Shown: piece by piece, positions 27,355-38,200 of the stretch
Position numbering within the stretch: position 1 is the first letter of the stretch
Layout of the letters: each line of letters begins with the position of its first letter
NCBI RefSeq assembly: GCF_014697615.1
Contig: NZ_JACJSD010000056.1
Span: forward strand, 1 to 42,765
Source: Nostoc sp. FACHB-280
GTDB lineage: Bacteria > Cyanobacteriota > Cyanobacteriia > Cyanobacteriales > Nostocaceae
Direction: 5' to 3'
DNA: 42,765 nt
Program-made: the position numbers and the translations under genes
The notes under the pieces: model-generated
What the model was told of the DNA's origin: nothing
Seen by the model: the letters and a program-made list of their open reading frames with translations, nothing else
Databases searched by the model: none

Positions 27355-27436
27355 GGGAACAGGTGATAGGTGACAGTTTACAGTAAAGAACTTTCACTTA
27401 TCACCTATATCCTGTAACCTTTAACCTGTAACCTCT
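27355..27436. repeat. Heptamer repeat/hairpin between propeller gene and panB
   Basis: AGGTGATAGGTGACAG on the left and CTTATCACCTATATCCTGTAACCT-like repeats on the right form an imperfect inverted repeat. The right side is a 7-bp tandem (CCTGTAA / CCTTTAA / CCTGTAA) that runs up to the panB start. Confidence 0.7.
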
Positions 27437-28207
27437 ATGCCAGTTACTACCCAGCAATTAATTCAATGGAAACAACAGGGACGTGCGATCGCAGCGTTAA
27501 CCGCTTGGGATTATGTGATTGCCCAACTGATCGACGCGGCTGGTGTAGACTTAATTTTGGTCGGAGACTCGATGGCGGTGGTTTTAGGTTATGAAACCAC
27601 ACTCCCAATTACCTTGGATGAGATGGTTTATCATGCTAAATCTGTGCGTCGGGGTGTGAAACGCGCTTTAGTTGTGGTTGATTTACCATTTTTGACTTAT
27701 CAAGAAAGTATTGCTCAAGCTATGCACTCAGCCGGCAGGATATTGAAGGAAACTGGGGCGCAAGCAGTCAAACTAGAAGGTGGCTATCCAGCGATGGTAG
27801 AAACAATAGCACGTCTAGTCCAAGCTGGAATCCCGGTGATGGGTCATGTGGGATTGACACCCCAATCAGTTCATCAACTAGGTTTGCGCCAACAGGGAAA
27901 AACTGAAGAACAAGCAGAGAGAATTTTAAATGAGGCGATCGCCTTAGAACAAGCGGGTGTATTTTCGATTGTGTTAGAGCATATTCCCGCAGATTTGGCA
28001 AGGCAAATCACAGAAAAACTCAGCATTCCCACAATTGGGATTGGTGCTGGTTCCTACTGCGATGGTCAAGTGTTAGTGACTTCAGATGTTCTTGGTCTTT
28101 CCGCCAAGCAACCACCATTTGCTAAAACCTACACCAACCTGCGGGAAACAATTACTCAAGCTGTACAAGATTACACTATTGAAGTGCGAGAGAGAAAATT
28201 TCCGTAA
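27437..28207 (+). CDS. panB: 3-methyl-2-oxobutanoate hydroxymethyltransferase
   Basis: 256 residues, ATG start. It adds a hydroxymethyl group from methylenetetrahydrofolate to ketoisovalerate, giving ketopantoate, the first committed step of pantothenate and CoA synthesis. Family blocks are [38 protein letters not shown] with the Mg-binding aspartate, [10 protein letters not shown], and [19 protein letters not shown] text (here QLGLRQQGK). [15 protein letters not shown] is near the C-terminus. The gene is convergent with lepB. No other pantothenate gene is visible nearby. Confidence 0.97.
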   Translation: MPVTTQQLIQWKQQGRAIAALTAWDYVIAQLIDAAGVDLILVGDSMAVVLGYETTLPITLDEMVYHAKSVRRGVKRALVVVDLPFLTYQESIAQAMHSAGRILKETGAQAVKLEGGYPAMVETIARLVQAGIPVMGHVGLTPQSVHQLGLRQQGKTEEQAERILNEAIALEQAGVFSIVLEHIPADLARQITEKLSIPTIGIGAGSYCDGQVLVTSDVLGLSAKQPPFAKTYTNLRETITQAVQDYTIEVRERKFP

Positions 28208-28321
28208 TTTTTATAGAGTGCTGAGTGCTGAGAGGGGGAAGACAAGGTAGAAAGATTGCTTCCTTGTCTCCCGTGTCCCCCTTGTCCTCCTTGTCCCCCA
28301 ACTCCCAACTCCCACTTGAGA
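28208..28321. repeat. Repeat-rich spacer between convergent panB and lepB
   Basis: It starts with a GAGTGCT heptamer tract, then GGGGGAAGACAAGG...CCTTGTCTCCCGTGTCCCCC, an imperfect inverted repeat that could terminate both genes, and ends in CCCAACT repeats. Confidence 0.6.
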
Positions 28322-28894
28322 TTAAATAAACCCAATGCGGTGTAATGGCCAAAAGCGAAATACGGCGCGACCGATGATATTTTGTCTGGGGAGAAAACCC
28401 CAATAACGGGAGTCGTTACTGTCGTTGCGGTTGTCGCCCATGACAAACAACTCATCTGGTGGAACTTGCACTGGTGGGAATGGTTGATTTGCTGGTTCAG
28501 CGATGTAATCTTCTGGCAAAAGTTGACCGTTGAGATAAACTTTACCACCAGCCACTTTAATAATTTCCCCTGGTGTCGCAATTACCCGTTTAATAAAAGC
28601 TTGGTCTTTGGGGTAGCCGCGTTTTTGTAATTCTTCGGGGGCTTGAAAAACTACGATATCCCCAGTGGCGGGAGGTTGGAAATGGTAAGAAATTTTTTCG
28701 ACCACCAAGCGATCGCCTTCATATAAAGTTGGCACCATAGAATCAGAAGGGATGTAGCGAGGTTCCGCCACAAAAGTTCTGATTAATACTGCCAATAATA
28801 AAGCGATCGCTACTAAAGTTAAATTTTCTCGCCAACCATGCCATGTTTTTGATGAGGTATTAGCTGCTTTTGTATCAGTTTCCTGCGGAATCAT
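28322..28894 (-). CDS. lepB: Signal peptidase I
   Basis: 190 residues, ATG start (MIPQETDTKAANTSSK). It is the membrane serine protease that cuts signal peptides from exported proteins. One N-terminal membrane segment (LTLVAIALLLAVLIRTF, ~25-41) is followed by PSDSMVPTL with catalytic Ser52 and AFIKRVIATPGE with catalytic Lys102. The GDNRNDSNDSRYWG block near the end is complete. Its length is normal for cyanobacterial Lep enzymes, which often occur in two copies. It is convergent with panB. Confidence 0.96.
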   Translation of the reverse strand: MIPQETDTKAANTSSKTWHGWRENLTLVAIALLLAVLIRTFVAEPRYIPSDSMVPTLYEGDRLVVEKISYHFQPPATGDIVVFQAPEELQKRGYPKDQAFIKRVIATPGEIIKVAGGKVYLNGQLLPEDYIAEPANQPFPPVQVPPDELFVMGDNRNDSNDSRYWGFLPRQNIIGRAVFRFWPLHRIGFI

Positions 28895-29168
28895 AGAAGT
28901 TTTTAGCCAGTGCCAACAGTGGGATAAATACCTTGATATTTCTGAGATTCAAGGTGTGCTTACAAGTAAACTGGGTTTTGTTACGACCCATATAAATATT
29001 AATATTACGTTCTCAAGTATATTGGTAATTTTGTGCATAAACACACATAAGATTACGAATAAATTTCTTTGTGCTTACTTTATTACTTACCAAATAAATA
29101 GGAATACCCATCACAATTACCTCATCTCCTCAAACAAGTTCAATGATGGCTGATGATGGGTAGAAAAA
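28895..29168. other. Gene-free stretch between lepB and the charged-repeat gene
   Basis: About 270 bp, AT-rich, containing the lepB promoter. No known RNA, palindrome or convincing ORF was seen. Confidence 0.45.
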
Positions 29169-29924
<756 letters not shown>

Positions 29925-32900
29925 CTATGCACTAAAGTACTTCGCTACTGGGTGGTAGGTAATAATTGCCGTTGTAGACTGTTCGGGATAAAGTTGTTCA
30001 CTTTCATCCATATACAGGTTAATCCTGCCAGTCTCTAACAACTCTAACTGCTTGTACTGGTCTTGCATATTGGGACAAGCTGGATAGCCAAAACTATAGC
30101 GTGAACCGCGATAGCGTTGGGCTAAAATATCCCGAATATTATCAGGTTCTTCAGCAGTAAAACCTAACTCCTGACGAATTCTGGCGTGTGTCCACTCAGC
30201 TAAAGCTTCCGCCATCTGCACTGCTAAACCGTGGAAGTAGAGATAATCGGTGTATTGATTATCTGCAAACAGCTTTTGGGCGTATTCTGTCGCAACTTCA
30301 CCCACAGTCACCGCCTGCATCGGGAAAACATCAATAATTCCCGACTCCTTGGGCGCAAAGAAATCTGCAATACACAGCCTTCTTAGAGACTTTTGCCTGG
30401 GAAACTCAAAATTTGTTCTTACCTCCGCGCCCTGACGGTTCGTTTCATACACATACAACGTATTCCCCTCAGCCTGACAAGGAAAATACCCGTAAATGAC
30501 TTGAGGATGTAACAAATTCTCCTCAATAATGCGTTGCTTCCAACTTTCTAAAATTGGGTAAACTTTTGCATCTAAGAAAGCCTGATATTCTTCTTTTGAT
30601 TGTTCTTTTGGCTTACGGAATTGCCATTGTCCCGCAATTAAAGCTTGCAAATCCAAATACCAGAATAATTCTTCAAAAGGAATATCCGCAGGCTGTAGTA
30701 ACTTGGTTCCCCAGAACGGTGGTGTGGGACGTTCTATATCTACTGCGATCGCTTCGGAACGTCTTGTATCTACCTCAATTGTGGGGTGGGCATCTTGCCC
30801 GCCCTCTTCTGGCAGGTGTCTCACCTGCCCCACAAGAGGTTGATGTCCATTTTCCTCAACTTCATCCAAAAATCCTTGCAAGTCATCCCAATTCCCAGCA
30901 GTTTTGGCTGGCATTAATTTATCCATGAAATGCAAGTCAGAGAAAGCATCTTTGCCATAAACCACTTTACCTTTGTAAGTGTTTTGGCAATCATTATTGA
31001 CAAACTTGGGAGTTAACGCCGCGCCGCCTAAAATGACTGGGACAGTAATTCCCTTTTCGTTGAATACTTCCAAGTTTTCTTTCATGAAGGCAGTGGATTT
31101 CACCAGCAAGCCACTCATAGCAATACAATCAGCTTTATGTTGATTGTAAGCTTCGATAATGTTTTCGACTGGCTGCTTAATTCCCAGGTTAATTACCTTG
31201 TAGCCGTTGTTAGAAAGAATGATGTCTACTAAGTTTTTACCAATGTCGTGGACATCACCTTTAACTGTGGCAATAATTACCTTACCTTTAGCATTATTCC
31301 CCGCTTCAGATTTTTCCATGAAGGGTTCTAGGTAAGCTACCGCCGCTTTCATGGTTTCGGCTGACTGTAAGACGAAGGGTAACTGCATTTGTCCTGAACC
31401 AAACAACTCACCAACGACTTTCATCCCATCTAGCAAGAAAGTATTGATAATTTCCAGTGGTTTGTAAGTTTCTAAGGCTTTGGTGAGGTGCTTTTCTAAA
31501 CCAATGCGTTCGCCGTCAATGATGTGGCGTTTGAGAATTTCTTCAATGGGGAGGTTTTCATCAACGCCTTTTTCCCGTTTCGCACTGACTCCAGCAAATA
31601 AGGTTGTGAGTTCGGCCAAGGGGTCATAAACGCAGACATCACCCTCAAATTTCCGTTCATCGTAAATCAACTGGCGACAGACTTCTTGATGACGGGGTTC
31701 AATCTTCGCCAGTGGTAAGATTTTGTTGGCGCTAACAATTGCCGCATCCATTCCCGCCGCCATTGCTTCGTGCAGAAACATGGAGTTGAGGACGATACGC
31801 GCGGCTGTGGAAAGTCCAAAGGAAATATTCGACACACCCAAAATTACATGACATCCCGGCAATTCTTGGCGAATGCGGCGAATAGATTCAATGGTGGCTT
31901 TGCCGTTTTCTCGGTCTTCTTCAATCCCCGTAGAAATTGGTAGGGCTAAGGTATCAAAGAAGATTTCTGTAGCAGGTATACCATATTCTACAGCTTGGCG
32001 GTAGGCACGTTGAGCAATTTGGAATTTTTTCTCCGCCGTCCGCGCCATCCCATCTTCATCAATCGTACCGATGACTACACCTGCACCGTACTTTTTCGCC
32101 AACTCCAGCACTTTTAAAAAGCGCGGTTCGCCGTCTTCGTAGTTGGTGGAGTTTAACAAACATTTACCACCCGCAACTTTTAACCCCGCCTCCATTTTTT
32201 CCCATTCGGTGGAGTCGAGCATTAAGGGTAAGGTAACATTATTCACAATGCGCGAAACGAGTTCGTGCATATCTCGCACACCGTCACGCCCCACATAATC
32301 GACGTTGACATCTAAAATATGTGCGCCTTCTTTGACTTGCGCCCGCGCCATTGACACCAGTCCGTCCCAGTCTTCGGCGTTGAGTAAGTCGCGGCACTTT
32401 TTAGAACCACTGGCGTTGAGGCGTTCACCAACAATTAAGAAAGAATTGTCTTGGGTGTAAGGTTGAGTTGTATATATTGATGCCGCCGCAGGTTCGAGGC
32501 TGGGCTGTCGAACTTTTGGCTTTAATTCTTTGGCGATTTCTGCTAATTGTTGAATGTGTTCTGGACGTGTCCCACAGCAACCCCCGATCACTTGGACACC
32601 CAAATCTTCAACAAAGTGCATTAATGCCATCCGTAATTCTAGCGGTGTCAAGCGGTAGTGTGCTTGACCTCCGACGTTCTCCGGTAAACCCGCGTTAGGA
32701 ATACAAGAAACCACAAACGGCGAATGTTCTGCCAAATACTTGATGTGTGGTTTCATTAAGTCTGGCCCTGTGGCACAGTTTAAACCGAGAATATCGATTT
32801 TATATGGTGCCAAAATGGTCAGGACAGCATTGATTTCTGTACCTACCAACATTGTCCCCATGCTTTCCATTGTGACAGACACCATCAACGGGATGCGATC

Positions 32901-33458
32901 GCCTTTTTTCGCAAAGGCTTCTTCTATCCCATTGAGTGCAGCTTTGATTTGCAATACATCTTGGCAAGTCTCGACAATTAATAAATCTACACCACCATCA
33001 ATTAGGGCTTCGGCTTGTTCAGCAAAAGCAGCCTTCATGGTGTCAAAGTCAATATGTCCCAAGGTAGGGAGTTTGGTTGTGGGGCCGATGGAACCTGCAA
33101 CAAACCGGGGTTTTTCGGGTGTGGAAAATTCCGCCGCCACACGCTTGGCGAGTTCGGCGGCGGTTTTGCTGAGGTAGTAAGCTTGGTCTGCTAAGTCATA
33201 CTCTGCCAGTACAATCGAAGTACTGCCAAAAGTATCAGTTTCAATCACATCCGCACCCGCAGCGAGAAAATCACGATGCACTTTGGCGACAGCTTCGGGT
33301 TTGGTGTGGACTAAATATTCGTTACAACCTTCATATTGTGCGCCGCCGAAATCTTCAGCAGTCAGGTTTTGGGTTTGCAAGTTAGTACCCATCGCCCCGT
33401 CAAAAACAATCACCGGGCTATCAGGACTACGCAGGCGTTCAAGGAAAGGATGAGTCAT
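29925..33458 (-). CDS. metH: Cobalamin-dependent methionine synthase
   Basis: 1177 residues from ATG 33458 ([20 protein letters not shown]); 15 earlier open codons come from a repeat and are not used. It transfers a methyl group from methyltetrahydrofolate to homocysteine through methylcobalamin. Domains in order: homocysteine/zinc (C228 in LNCATGPD, C294 and C295 in GGCCGTRP), pterin-binding (~335-620, with [14 protein letters not shown] and GVSNISFGL), B12 cap and binding (GDVHDIG at 734-740, His737 as cobalt ligand), and C-terminal reactivation domain (~895-1170, [15 protein letters not shown]). Between B12 and reactivation domains, residues ~875-894 are encoded by a palindromic repeat inserted in frame. 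Confidence 0.97.
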   Translation of the reverse strand: MTHPFLERLRSPDSPVIVFDGAMGTNLQTQNLTAEDFGGAQYEGCNEYLVHTKPEAVAKVHRDFLAAGADVIETDTFGSTSIVLAEYDLADQAYYLSKTAAELAKRVAAEFSTPEKPRFVAGSIGPTTKLPTLGHIDFDTMKAAFAEQAEALIDGGVDLLIVETCQDVLQIKAALNGIEEAFAKKGDRIPLMVSVTMESMGTMLVGTEINAVLTILAPYKIDILGLNCATGPDLMKPHIKYLAEHSPFVVSCIPNAGLPENVGGQAHYRLTPLELRMALMHFVEDLGVQVIGGCCGTRPEHIQQLAEIAKELKPKVRQPSLEPAAASIYTTQPYTQDNSFLIVGERLNASGSKKCRDLLNAEDWDGLVSMARAQVKEGAHILDVNVDYVGRDGVRDMHELVSRIVNNVTLPLMLDSTEWEKMEAGLKVAGGKCLLNSTNYEDGEPRFLKVLELAKKYGAGVVIGTIDEDGMARTAEKKFQIAQRAYRQAVEYGIPATEIFFDTLALPISTGIEEDRENGKATIESIRRIRQELPGCHVILGVSNISFGLSTAARIVLNSMFLHEAMAAGMDAAIVSANKILPLAKIEPRHQEVCRQLIYDERKFEGDVCVYDPLAELTTLFAGVSAKREKGVDENLPIEEILKRHIIDGERIGLEKHLTKALETYKPLEIINTFLLDGMKVVGELFGSGQMQLPFVLQSAETMKAAVAYLEPFMEKSEAGNNAKGKVIIATVKGDVHDIGKNLVDIILSNNGYKVINLGIKQPVENIIEAYNQHKADCIAMSGLLVKSTAFMKENLEVFNEKGITVPVILGGAALTPKFVNNDCQNTYKGKVVYGKDAFSDLHFMDKLMPAKTAGNWDDLQGFLDEVEENGHQPLVGQVRHLPEEGGQDAHPTIEVDTRRSEAIAVDIERPTPPFWGTKLLQPADIPFEELFWYLDLQALIAGQWQFRKPKEQSKEEYQAFLDAKVYPILESWKQRIIEENLLHPQVIYGYFPCQAEGNTLYVYETNRQGAEVRTNFEFPRQKSLRRLCIADFFAPKESGIIDVFPMQAVTVGEVATEYAQKLFADNQYTDYLYFHGLAVQMAEALAEWTHARIRQELGFTAEEPDNIRDILAQRYRGSRYSFGYPACPNMQDQYKQLELLETGRINLYMDESEQLYPEQSTTAIITYHPVAKYFSA
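30779..30835. repeat. 57-bp palindromic repeat inserted in frame within metH
   Basis: It is bounded by TTGTGGGG (30779-30786) and CCCCACAA (30828-30835). Inside are two palindromes: GGGTGGGCA TCT TGCCCGCCC (30784-30804) and GGCAGGTG TCT CACCTGCC (30811-30829). Its 57 bp equal 19 codons, so metH stays open. The first palindrome is the one seen in intergenic positions at 13119-13160 and 13674-13692. Confidence 0.88.
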
Positions 33459-33491
33459 ATTTTCCCAGAAGAAATGATTTTTTAGTTGAGG

Positions 33492-33606
33492 AGATCCCCC
33501 CAACCCACCTTTTTAAGGAGGGCTATTTTTTTATTTATCCCCTTAAAAAGTAGAGGATTGTTTTTTAACCCCCTTTTGAAGGGGGTCGCCGTAGGCGGGG
33601 GGATCT
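33492..33606. repeat. 115-bp element with inverted ends upstream of metH
   Basis: AGATCCCCCC (33492-33501) and GGGGGGATCT (33597-33606) are exact inverted ends. Inside are ACCCCCTTTTGAAGGGGGT (33568-33586), a perfect hairpin, and a ACCCACCTTTTTAAGGAGGG hairpin-like part. It has no ORF, and this size and structure fit a miniature inverted-repeat element. It begins 34 bp before the metH start, so it lies in the metH promoter or leader. Confidence 0.8.
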
Positions 33607-33929
33607 AATTTTAGGACGCTCGAAGTTTGATCCGAGAATATTGGAAATGTAGTGAGTATTGTAATACTGCACTTAATTTATTATTTTCCCTAATTGTGGG
33701 GTAAGATGGGCGATCGCTCATAATCTCAACAGACACGCCAACGCTGAGATCCCATGTTAGAAGCCGGGGATCTGATGAATCATGAAGGATATATGACAAG
33801 ACTTTATTCCCAGTTGTTAGGAAAACCCAATAAACGTTATGTTGGTGAGGTTGCGAGATTAAAATAGCTGTAGCAAGCAATCAACAACACTTGTATGAGT
33901 TCTCACGCCTTGTTTAAGGATTACAGATA
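33607..33929. other. Spacer upstream of metH element and the 33930 gene
   Basis: 323 bp with no credible gene. It includes a degenerate relative of the 33-bp palindrome near 33746-33772 (GAGATCCCATGTTAG, then CCGGGGATCTGATG) and one HIP1-like GCGATCGC near 33711. AAGGA at 33916 precedes the next start. Confidence 0.5.
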
Positions 33930-34274
33930 ATGCGACCGATCAAAAGACCCATCAAGCCAGCGACTTATATATCCTTTCTCTACATCTACGAGACTACTTG
34001 GGGAACGGCTGGTGATATCTGTTTAATCCGGGAATCCGTAGCGAATGAAAGTACAACCAAGTTTATCGGTCATAAAGTCCGGTTGGTAGCGCCGAAAAGG
34101 CTAGAACGCGATCGCGTGGCAAATTTTCCGGTAATCAAAGTTGCCGGTAATGTCGGAGAAGGACACCCGAAAGAACATCCCTATGAATGGGAATTGTATG
34201 AAGGTGTTGATCGAGAAATTGCGATCGCAGCTTTAAAACCTTGGGGCTTCAAGTTAATTGAGCCTGAGAATTAA
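33930..34274 (+). CDS. Small conserved-looking protein, function unknown
   Basis: 114 residues, ATG start with AAGGA about 10 bases upstream. It is basic at the start (MRPIKRPIKPATYISFLYIY) and acidic at the end. The middle (FIGHKVRLVAPKRLERDRVA, then FPVIKVAGNVGEGHPKEHPY) looks like a compact beta-rich domain. No cysteines except one, no signal peptide, no membrane segment. No family is recognised. It is convergent with trxA, from which it is separated by a 21-bp repeat array. Confidence 0.6.
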   Translation: MRPIKRPIKPATYISFLYIYETTWGTAGDICLIRESVANESTTKFIGHKVRLVAPKRLERDRVANFPVIKVAGNVGEGHPKEHPYEWELYEGVDREIAIAALKPWGFKLIEPEN

Positions 34275-34329
34275 TCTCACTCACAGCTACAGGGTTGAGT
34301 TTGTTGCTTTAATTTTCTACTTTGAGGAA

Positions 34330-34499
34330 CTGGTGAATGAGGATTTTGGCTTGATTAATCAGCTTCGGCACTTCATTAATGAGCTTTGTAACTTCATTAA
34401 TGAAGTATTTTAACAGCTTTAATGAATATTTGAGCTTGATTAATGAGGTTAAAAGACTCATTAATCACTATTAGAACTTGATTAAAGAAGCTTTTTAAC
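34330..34499. repeat. 21-bp tandem array, seven clear units plus one degenerate
   Basis: Units start at 34351, 34372, 34393, 34415, 34436, 34457 and 34478, all 21 bp apart except one 22-bp step; a degenerate unit covers 34330-34350. The consensus is about TTCATTAATGARNNTTTTAAC, with a CATTAATG dyad core. The last unit covers the final codons and stop of trxA (stop at 34482-34484), so gene and array share sequence. The array fills the space between the convergent 33930 gene and trxA. Confidence 0.92.
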
Positions 34500-34814
34500 A
34501 GCATCGCTGTACTGTTCGTAAGCGGAAACTCCAATAATTTTTTCGACTAAATCACCATCTTTAAAGATTAAAACGGCTGGAATACTACGAAGACCATATT
34601 GTTTAAATAGTGGTTTGTTGTGATCTACGTCTACTTTAACGACTTTAGCGCGTCCGTTGTATTCTGCTGCAAGTTGTTCCATTAAGGGACTGACAAGGCG
34701 ACAAGGGCCGCACCAAGTAGCAGTAAAATCAACAACTAGAATTTTCTCTTGAGTTAAAAAAGTATAAAATTCACTTTCTTGAATGTCAGCAACTGTACCT
34801 GCTTCGGTAGACAT
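34482..34814 (-). CDS. trxA: Thioredoxin
   Basis: 110 residues from ATG 34814 (MSTEAGTVADIQESEFYTFL), with GAGGAA upstream; earlier open codons are not family-like. Active site TATWCGPC has W34 and the redox pair C35 and C38, with VDVDHN, the SIPAVLIFKDG cis-proline block and a normal end. It reduces disulphides in target enzymes, with electrons from ferredoxin- or NADPH-thioredoxin reductase. The final codons (AVKKLL and stop) are part of the first unit, in transcript order, of the 21-bp repeat array. Confidence 0.96.
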   Translation of the reverse strand: MSTEAGTVADIQESEFYTFLTQEKILVVDFTATWCGPCRLVSPLMEQLAAEYNGRAKVVKVDVDHNKPLFKQYGLRSIPAVLIFKDGDLVEKIIGVSAYEQYSDAVKKLL

Positions 34815-34934
34815 TTTTAAATTCCTCAATATTAAACTCAAATTCAATAACTAAGTAACTATACAGAGTATATAGGTAGGAGCGATCGCAAAACGGCTTT
34901 ATTCTCAGTTTTCAGCGATCGCAGCAATGGAAAA

Positions 34935-34980
34935 AGCCATCACCCAACAGATCATTTTCATAATCTGTTGGGTGATGGCT
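34935..34980. repeat. Perfect 18-bp-arm palindrome upstream of trxA
   Basis: AGCCATCACCCAACAGAT (34935-34952) is exactly complementary to ATCTGTTGGGTGATGGCT (34963-34980), with a 10-nt loop CATTTTCATA. No T-run follows on either side. It lies about 120 bp before the trxA start, so it is either a terminator-like or a protein-binding dyad. Confidence 0.9.
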
Positions 34981-35243
34981 ATAAGCCAATACAGTTAAGT
35001 TAAGGTGATGAGAGTTTCAAGACAATGAGCAAGATTTGGGGGATTCTCCCCCAAGCCCCCGATTGGGGGACGGTTGCGTCCCCCAAACCCCCTCCAAAAT
35101 CACTTTTTCGTTTTTATAGCAAAGTGCTGAGTGTCGAGTTGGAACTCAGTATTTTCAGGAGTTTCAGCCACAAACATAGTCCTAACAAATGCTTCGACTG
35201 CTATATTTGAAAGCTTGAATAGCAGGAATAGTAAGACTTTTCC
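34981..35243. other. Spacer with C/G-tract palindrome
   Basis: No gene is supported. TTGGGGGATTCTCCCCCAA, CCCCCGATTGGGGG and GGGACGGTTGCGTCCC follow one another at about 35036-35084, three small hairpins of a C-rich dispersed element. The rest is ordinary AT-rich sequence. Confidence 0.6.
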
Positions 35244-35299
35244 TCCTGCCTCCTGCCTTCTGCCTTCTGCCTCCTGTCTCCTGCCTCCTGCCTTCTAAC
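35244..35299. repeat. Heptamer array TCCTGCC, eight units
   Basis: Eight 7-bp units of TCCTGCC/TTCTGCC, the last one TTCTAAC, run without interruption and overlap the stop codon of the minus-strand 1039-residue gene (stop at 35295-35297). STRR-type repeat. Confidence 0.92.
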
Positions 35300-38200
35300 C
35301 AATAGCAGAGATAGTTAAACCTGTCACAGCTATAGCACCAGCGATCGCACTTGCAACCAGAGAGGTGAGTGCTGTCCCAAATAACCACCAAGCGGCGTTA
35401 GCAACGGTTTTCTTCGTTTCTTCGGCTTGTTTTTTCGCTTGGTGTTGGATACTGTGTAGGCGTTCCTTGGTGATTTGCTGAATGCGTTCGGCGCGTTGCA
35501 GGACACTATCGCGGGCGGATTCGATTTGGTTGATAATGCGGTTAGCGTCTTCCTGGGAAATGTCCTCGCGGGAACTGAGAACAGCAACTAAGGTATCGCG
35601 GTCAAATTGACTCAAGCGATCGCGCAAGGCTTCAAATCCGGCTTGGGGGTCATCAAACAATTTGGCAAAATCATGTCTGATCCCTTCATAATCCAGTTCA
35701 GGACGATTCAAGGAATTGAGATAGTTACGAATTCTATTTCTGACTCGTTCGGTTGCTGATTGCACACTTTGTTGAATTTGGCGATATTGTTTCACCACTA
35801 CATCCCGCGCCGATAAGATTTGATCAGCAATGCGGTTAACGTCTTCTTCAGAAATATCCTCCCGTTGGGATAGTAACGCCACAATTGTGGAACGGTCAAC
35901 TTGAGATAAGCGATCGCTTAAACTACCAACTCCAGCGCGGGGATCTCGCAACAGCAGTTGTAAATCACGTTTAATGCTGTCTGGGTTGAGTTCTTCTTTA
36001 TTGGTGTGACGTAGATAATCTTCGAGATTTCTTTCAAAATCGACCACTTGTTGAACAGTCCGGTTTGCCAAGCGGCGCGGTGCTTTAATAATGTTAGTAA
36101 TCGCCTCTTGTACTTGGTCAATTAACCGTTCTACTTGTTCTTCGCTTAAGTCTCCCCGTTGGCTGACAAGTTTAACTAAGGTTTCGCGGTCAACTTGCGA
36201 CAAGCGATCGCGAATTGCAGAAATTCCTTCTCGCGGATCAACCAGCAATTTTTCTAAATCTTGGCGAATACCTTCGGGGTCAAGTTCTTCTAAGTTAGTA
36301 TTACGGAGATATTCAGCAATTTGAGTTGTGGTTTGTTCGTATTGTTCTTTAGCTTTATCTGCTACAACTTGCGGGGTTTGCAAAATGTTATTTCTGACTG
36401 ATTCTAGCTGATCAATAATTTGGTTAACTTCATCCTCATTCAAATCTTGACGCTGAGAAAGCAGACTGACTAAAGTATCACGATCAAATTGAGATAAACG
36501 CTGACGCAACAAGTTAAATCCGGCTTGGGGGTCTTGCAGTAAAGTGCTGAAATCGCGGCGAATACCTTCAGGATTTAATTCTTCCTTATTCGTATTTTGC
36601 AGATAATCTTCAACTCTTTGGCGTAAGTTTTCAGTTTGAGTTGTGGCTTGTTCCTGTAATTGATTTAAAACAGAGTCTCGAACACTTTCTAAATTATCTA
36701 GCAAATTATTAGCTTCTTCATCACTAAAGTCTTGACGCTGCTGTAACACTTGCAGCAAGACATCACGAGTCAATCCTTGGAAGCGTTCATTTAAATCATC
36801 AAAATTAGCGTTTAATTCTGTCAGTAATTTAGAAAAATCTCGCTCAACAGCTTCAGGTTTCAATTCTTCTTTACTTGTGGAACGCAGATAATTTTCGATG
36901 CGGTTCCGCAAATCTTGACTCTTATCTTTAACTTCCGCCTGTTGTAAAGTTGCTAAAACTTCTTGGCGAATTTCTTCCATTTGTTGAGCAATTTCTTTAA
37001 CTCTGGCTTCGCTAATATCACTGCGGCGGATGAGTAAATTAGCAAACTCTTCTTGGTTGAATCCCTCTAATTCTCGCCGCATAGTTTCCGCATCGGCTTG
37101 CGGGTCATAGATAACATCGCGGAATTCATCTTTAATGGTGATGCGGTTAAAGTGCCAAGGTAAAGAATTTTGAATGTAAGATTCTACATCTTGACGGTAG
37201 TTAGAGTTTGATGAACCGCCTCGTCCTTGGGTAGTCTTTTCAAGAGTTTCTTGCAGTTGATGAGAGATGTTTTCGATATCTAAATCTTGGACTTTATCTT
37301 TGAGCTTTTGCAACTGATTGGTGATTTTGTTCACATCTATATCAGAGACATTTACTCTTTCTAAAACTACGGGTAAAGCAGCAGTTAAACCAGTTTGAAT
37401 GGCTTTACTAATACCACCATTATTGCCATTACCGTTACCGCCAACAGTCACCAATTCTTGCAAGCGATCGCCTAGTTCATCTGATTGCAATTCTTCGGGA
37501 GTCGCCGAGGTAATCAAGTTAATTACTTGTTGTGCCGGGTTGCGACGCGCTAAAGTTTGGTTCCAAGCTGCTTCTAATTGGTCAGCAATTTTATTTACAT
37601 CAGCTTTAGAAAAATCTGTGCGATCGCTAATTAAATCAACAAAAGTTTGACGATTGAAATTTTGCGTCAAATTATCAGGGAGAGATTGCCAATTTATATC
37701 ACCGAAAATCTGATCAAATTGTTTGCGGATATTTGGCAAATCTAGTTGTGGTCTTTGCAGATTACCTAAAGAAGTTTGCAGTGTATTTTGAATACTGCCA
37801 ACATCAAAACCAGAAGTTAATTCTCGGCGAACTGCGGCTGTAATATCTTCCGCAGTCGAAACCATTTGTTGTTTAGAAAAATTTGCACCAATGGCACTAG
37901 TCGCAGTTCCCATTAATGCTTTTATGCCACTATTAGCAGTATTTGCCACTGCACCAATTAATGAACCGACTGTCGAAGAACCAAACCAAACAACTATAGA
38001 AAAATAAGCAGACCAAATAACTACACCAATAATTGCGCCTAAAAATGCACTATCAATTAAGCTGAGTTTGACTGCAAAAAAGGAAGCAATAAATAATGCA
38101 ATAGTGGCGCTAATTAATGCCCAAAAACCGACTTTATTCTCTACTTTACGAATTGTATCGCCTAAGCTTTCATCATCACTAGAAGATGAATCATCATTTG

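Noticed and set aside
30554-30928. 124-residue plus-strand ORF within metH
   Set aside because: It is antisense to a clearly coding metH segment and includes the palindromic insert; it is a shadow frame.
35025-35210. 61-residue plus-strand ORF upstream of the heptamer array
   Set aside because: It is translated from the C/G-tract palindrome element and has no family features.
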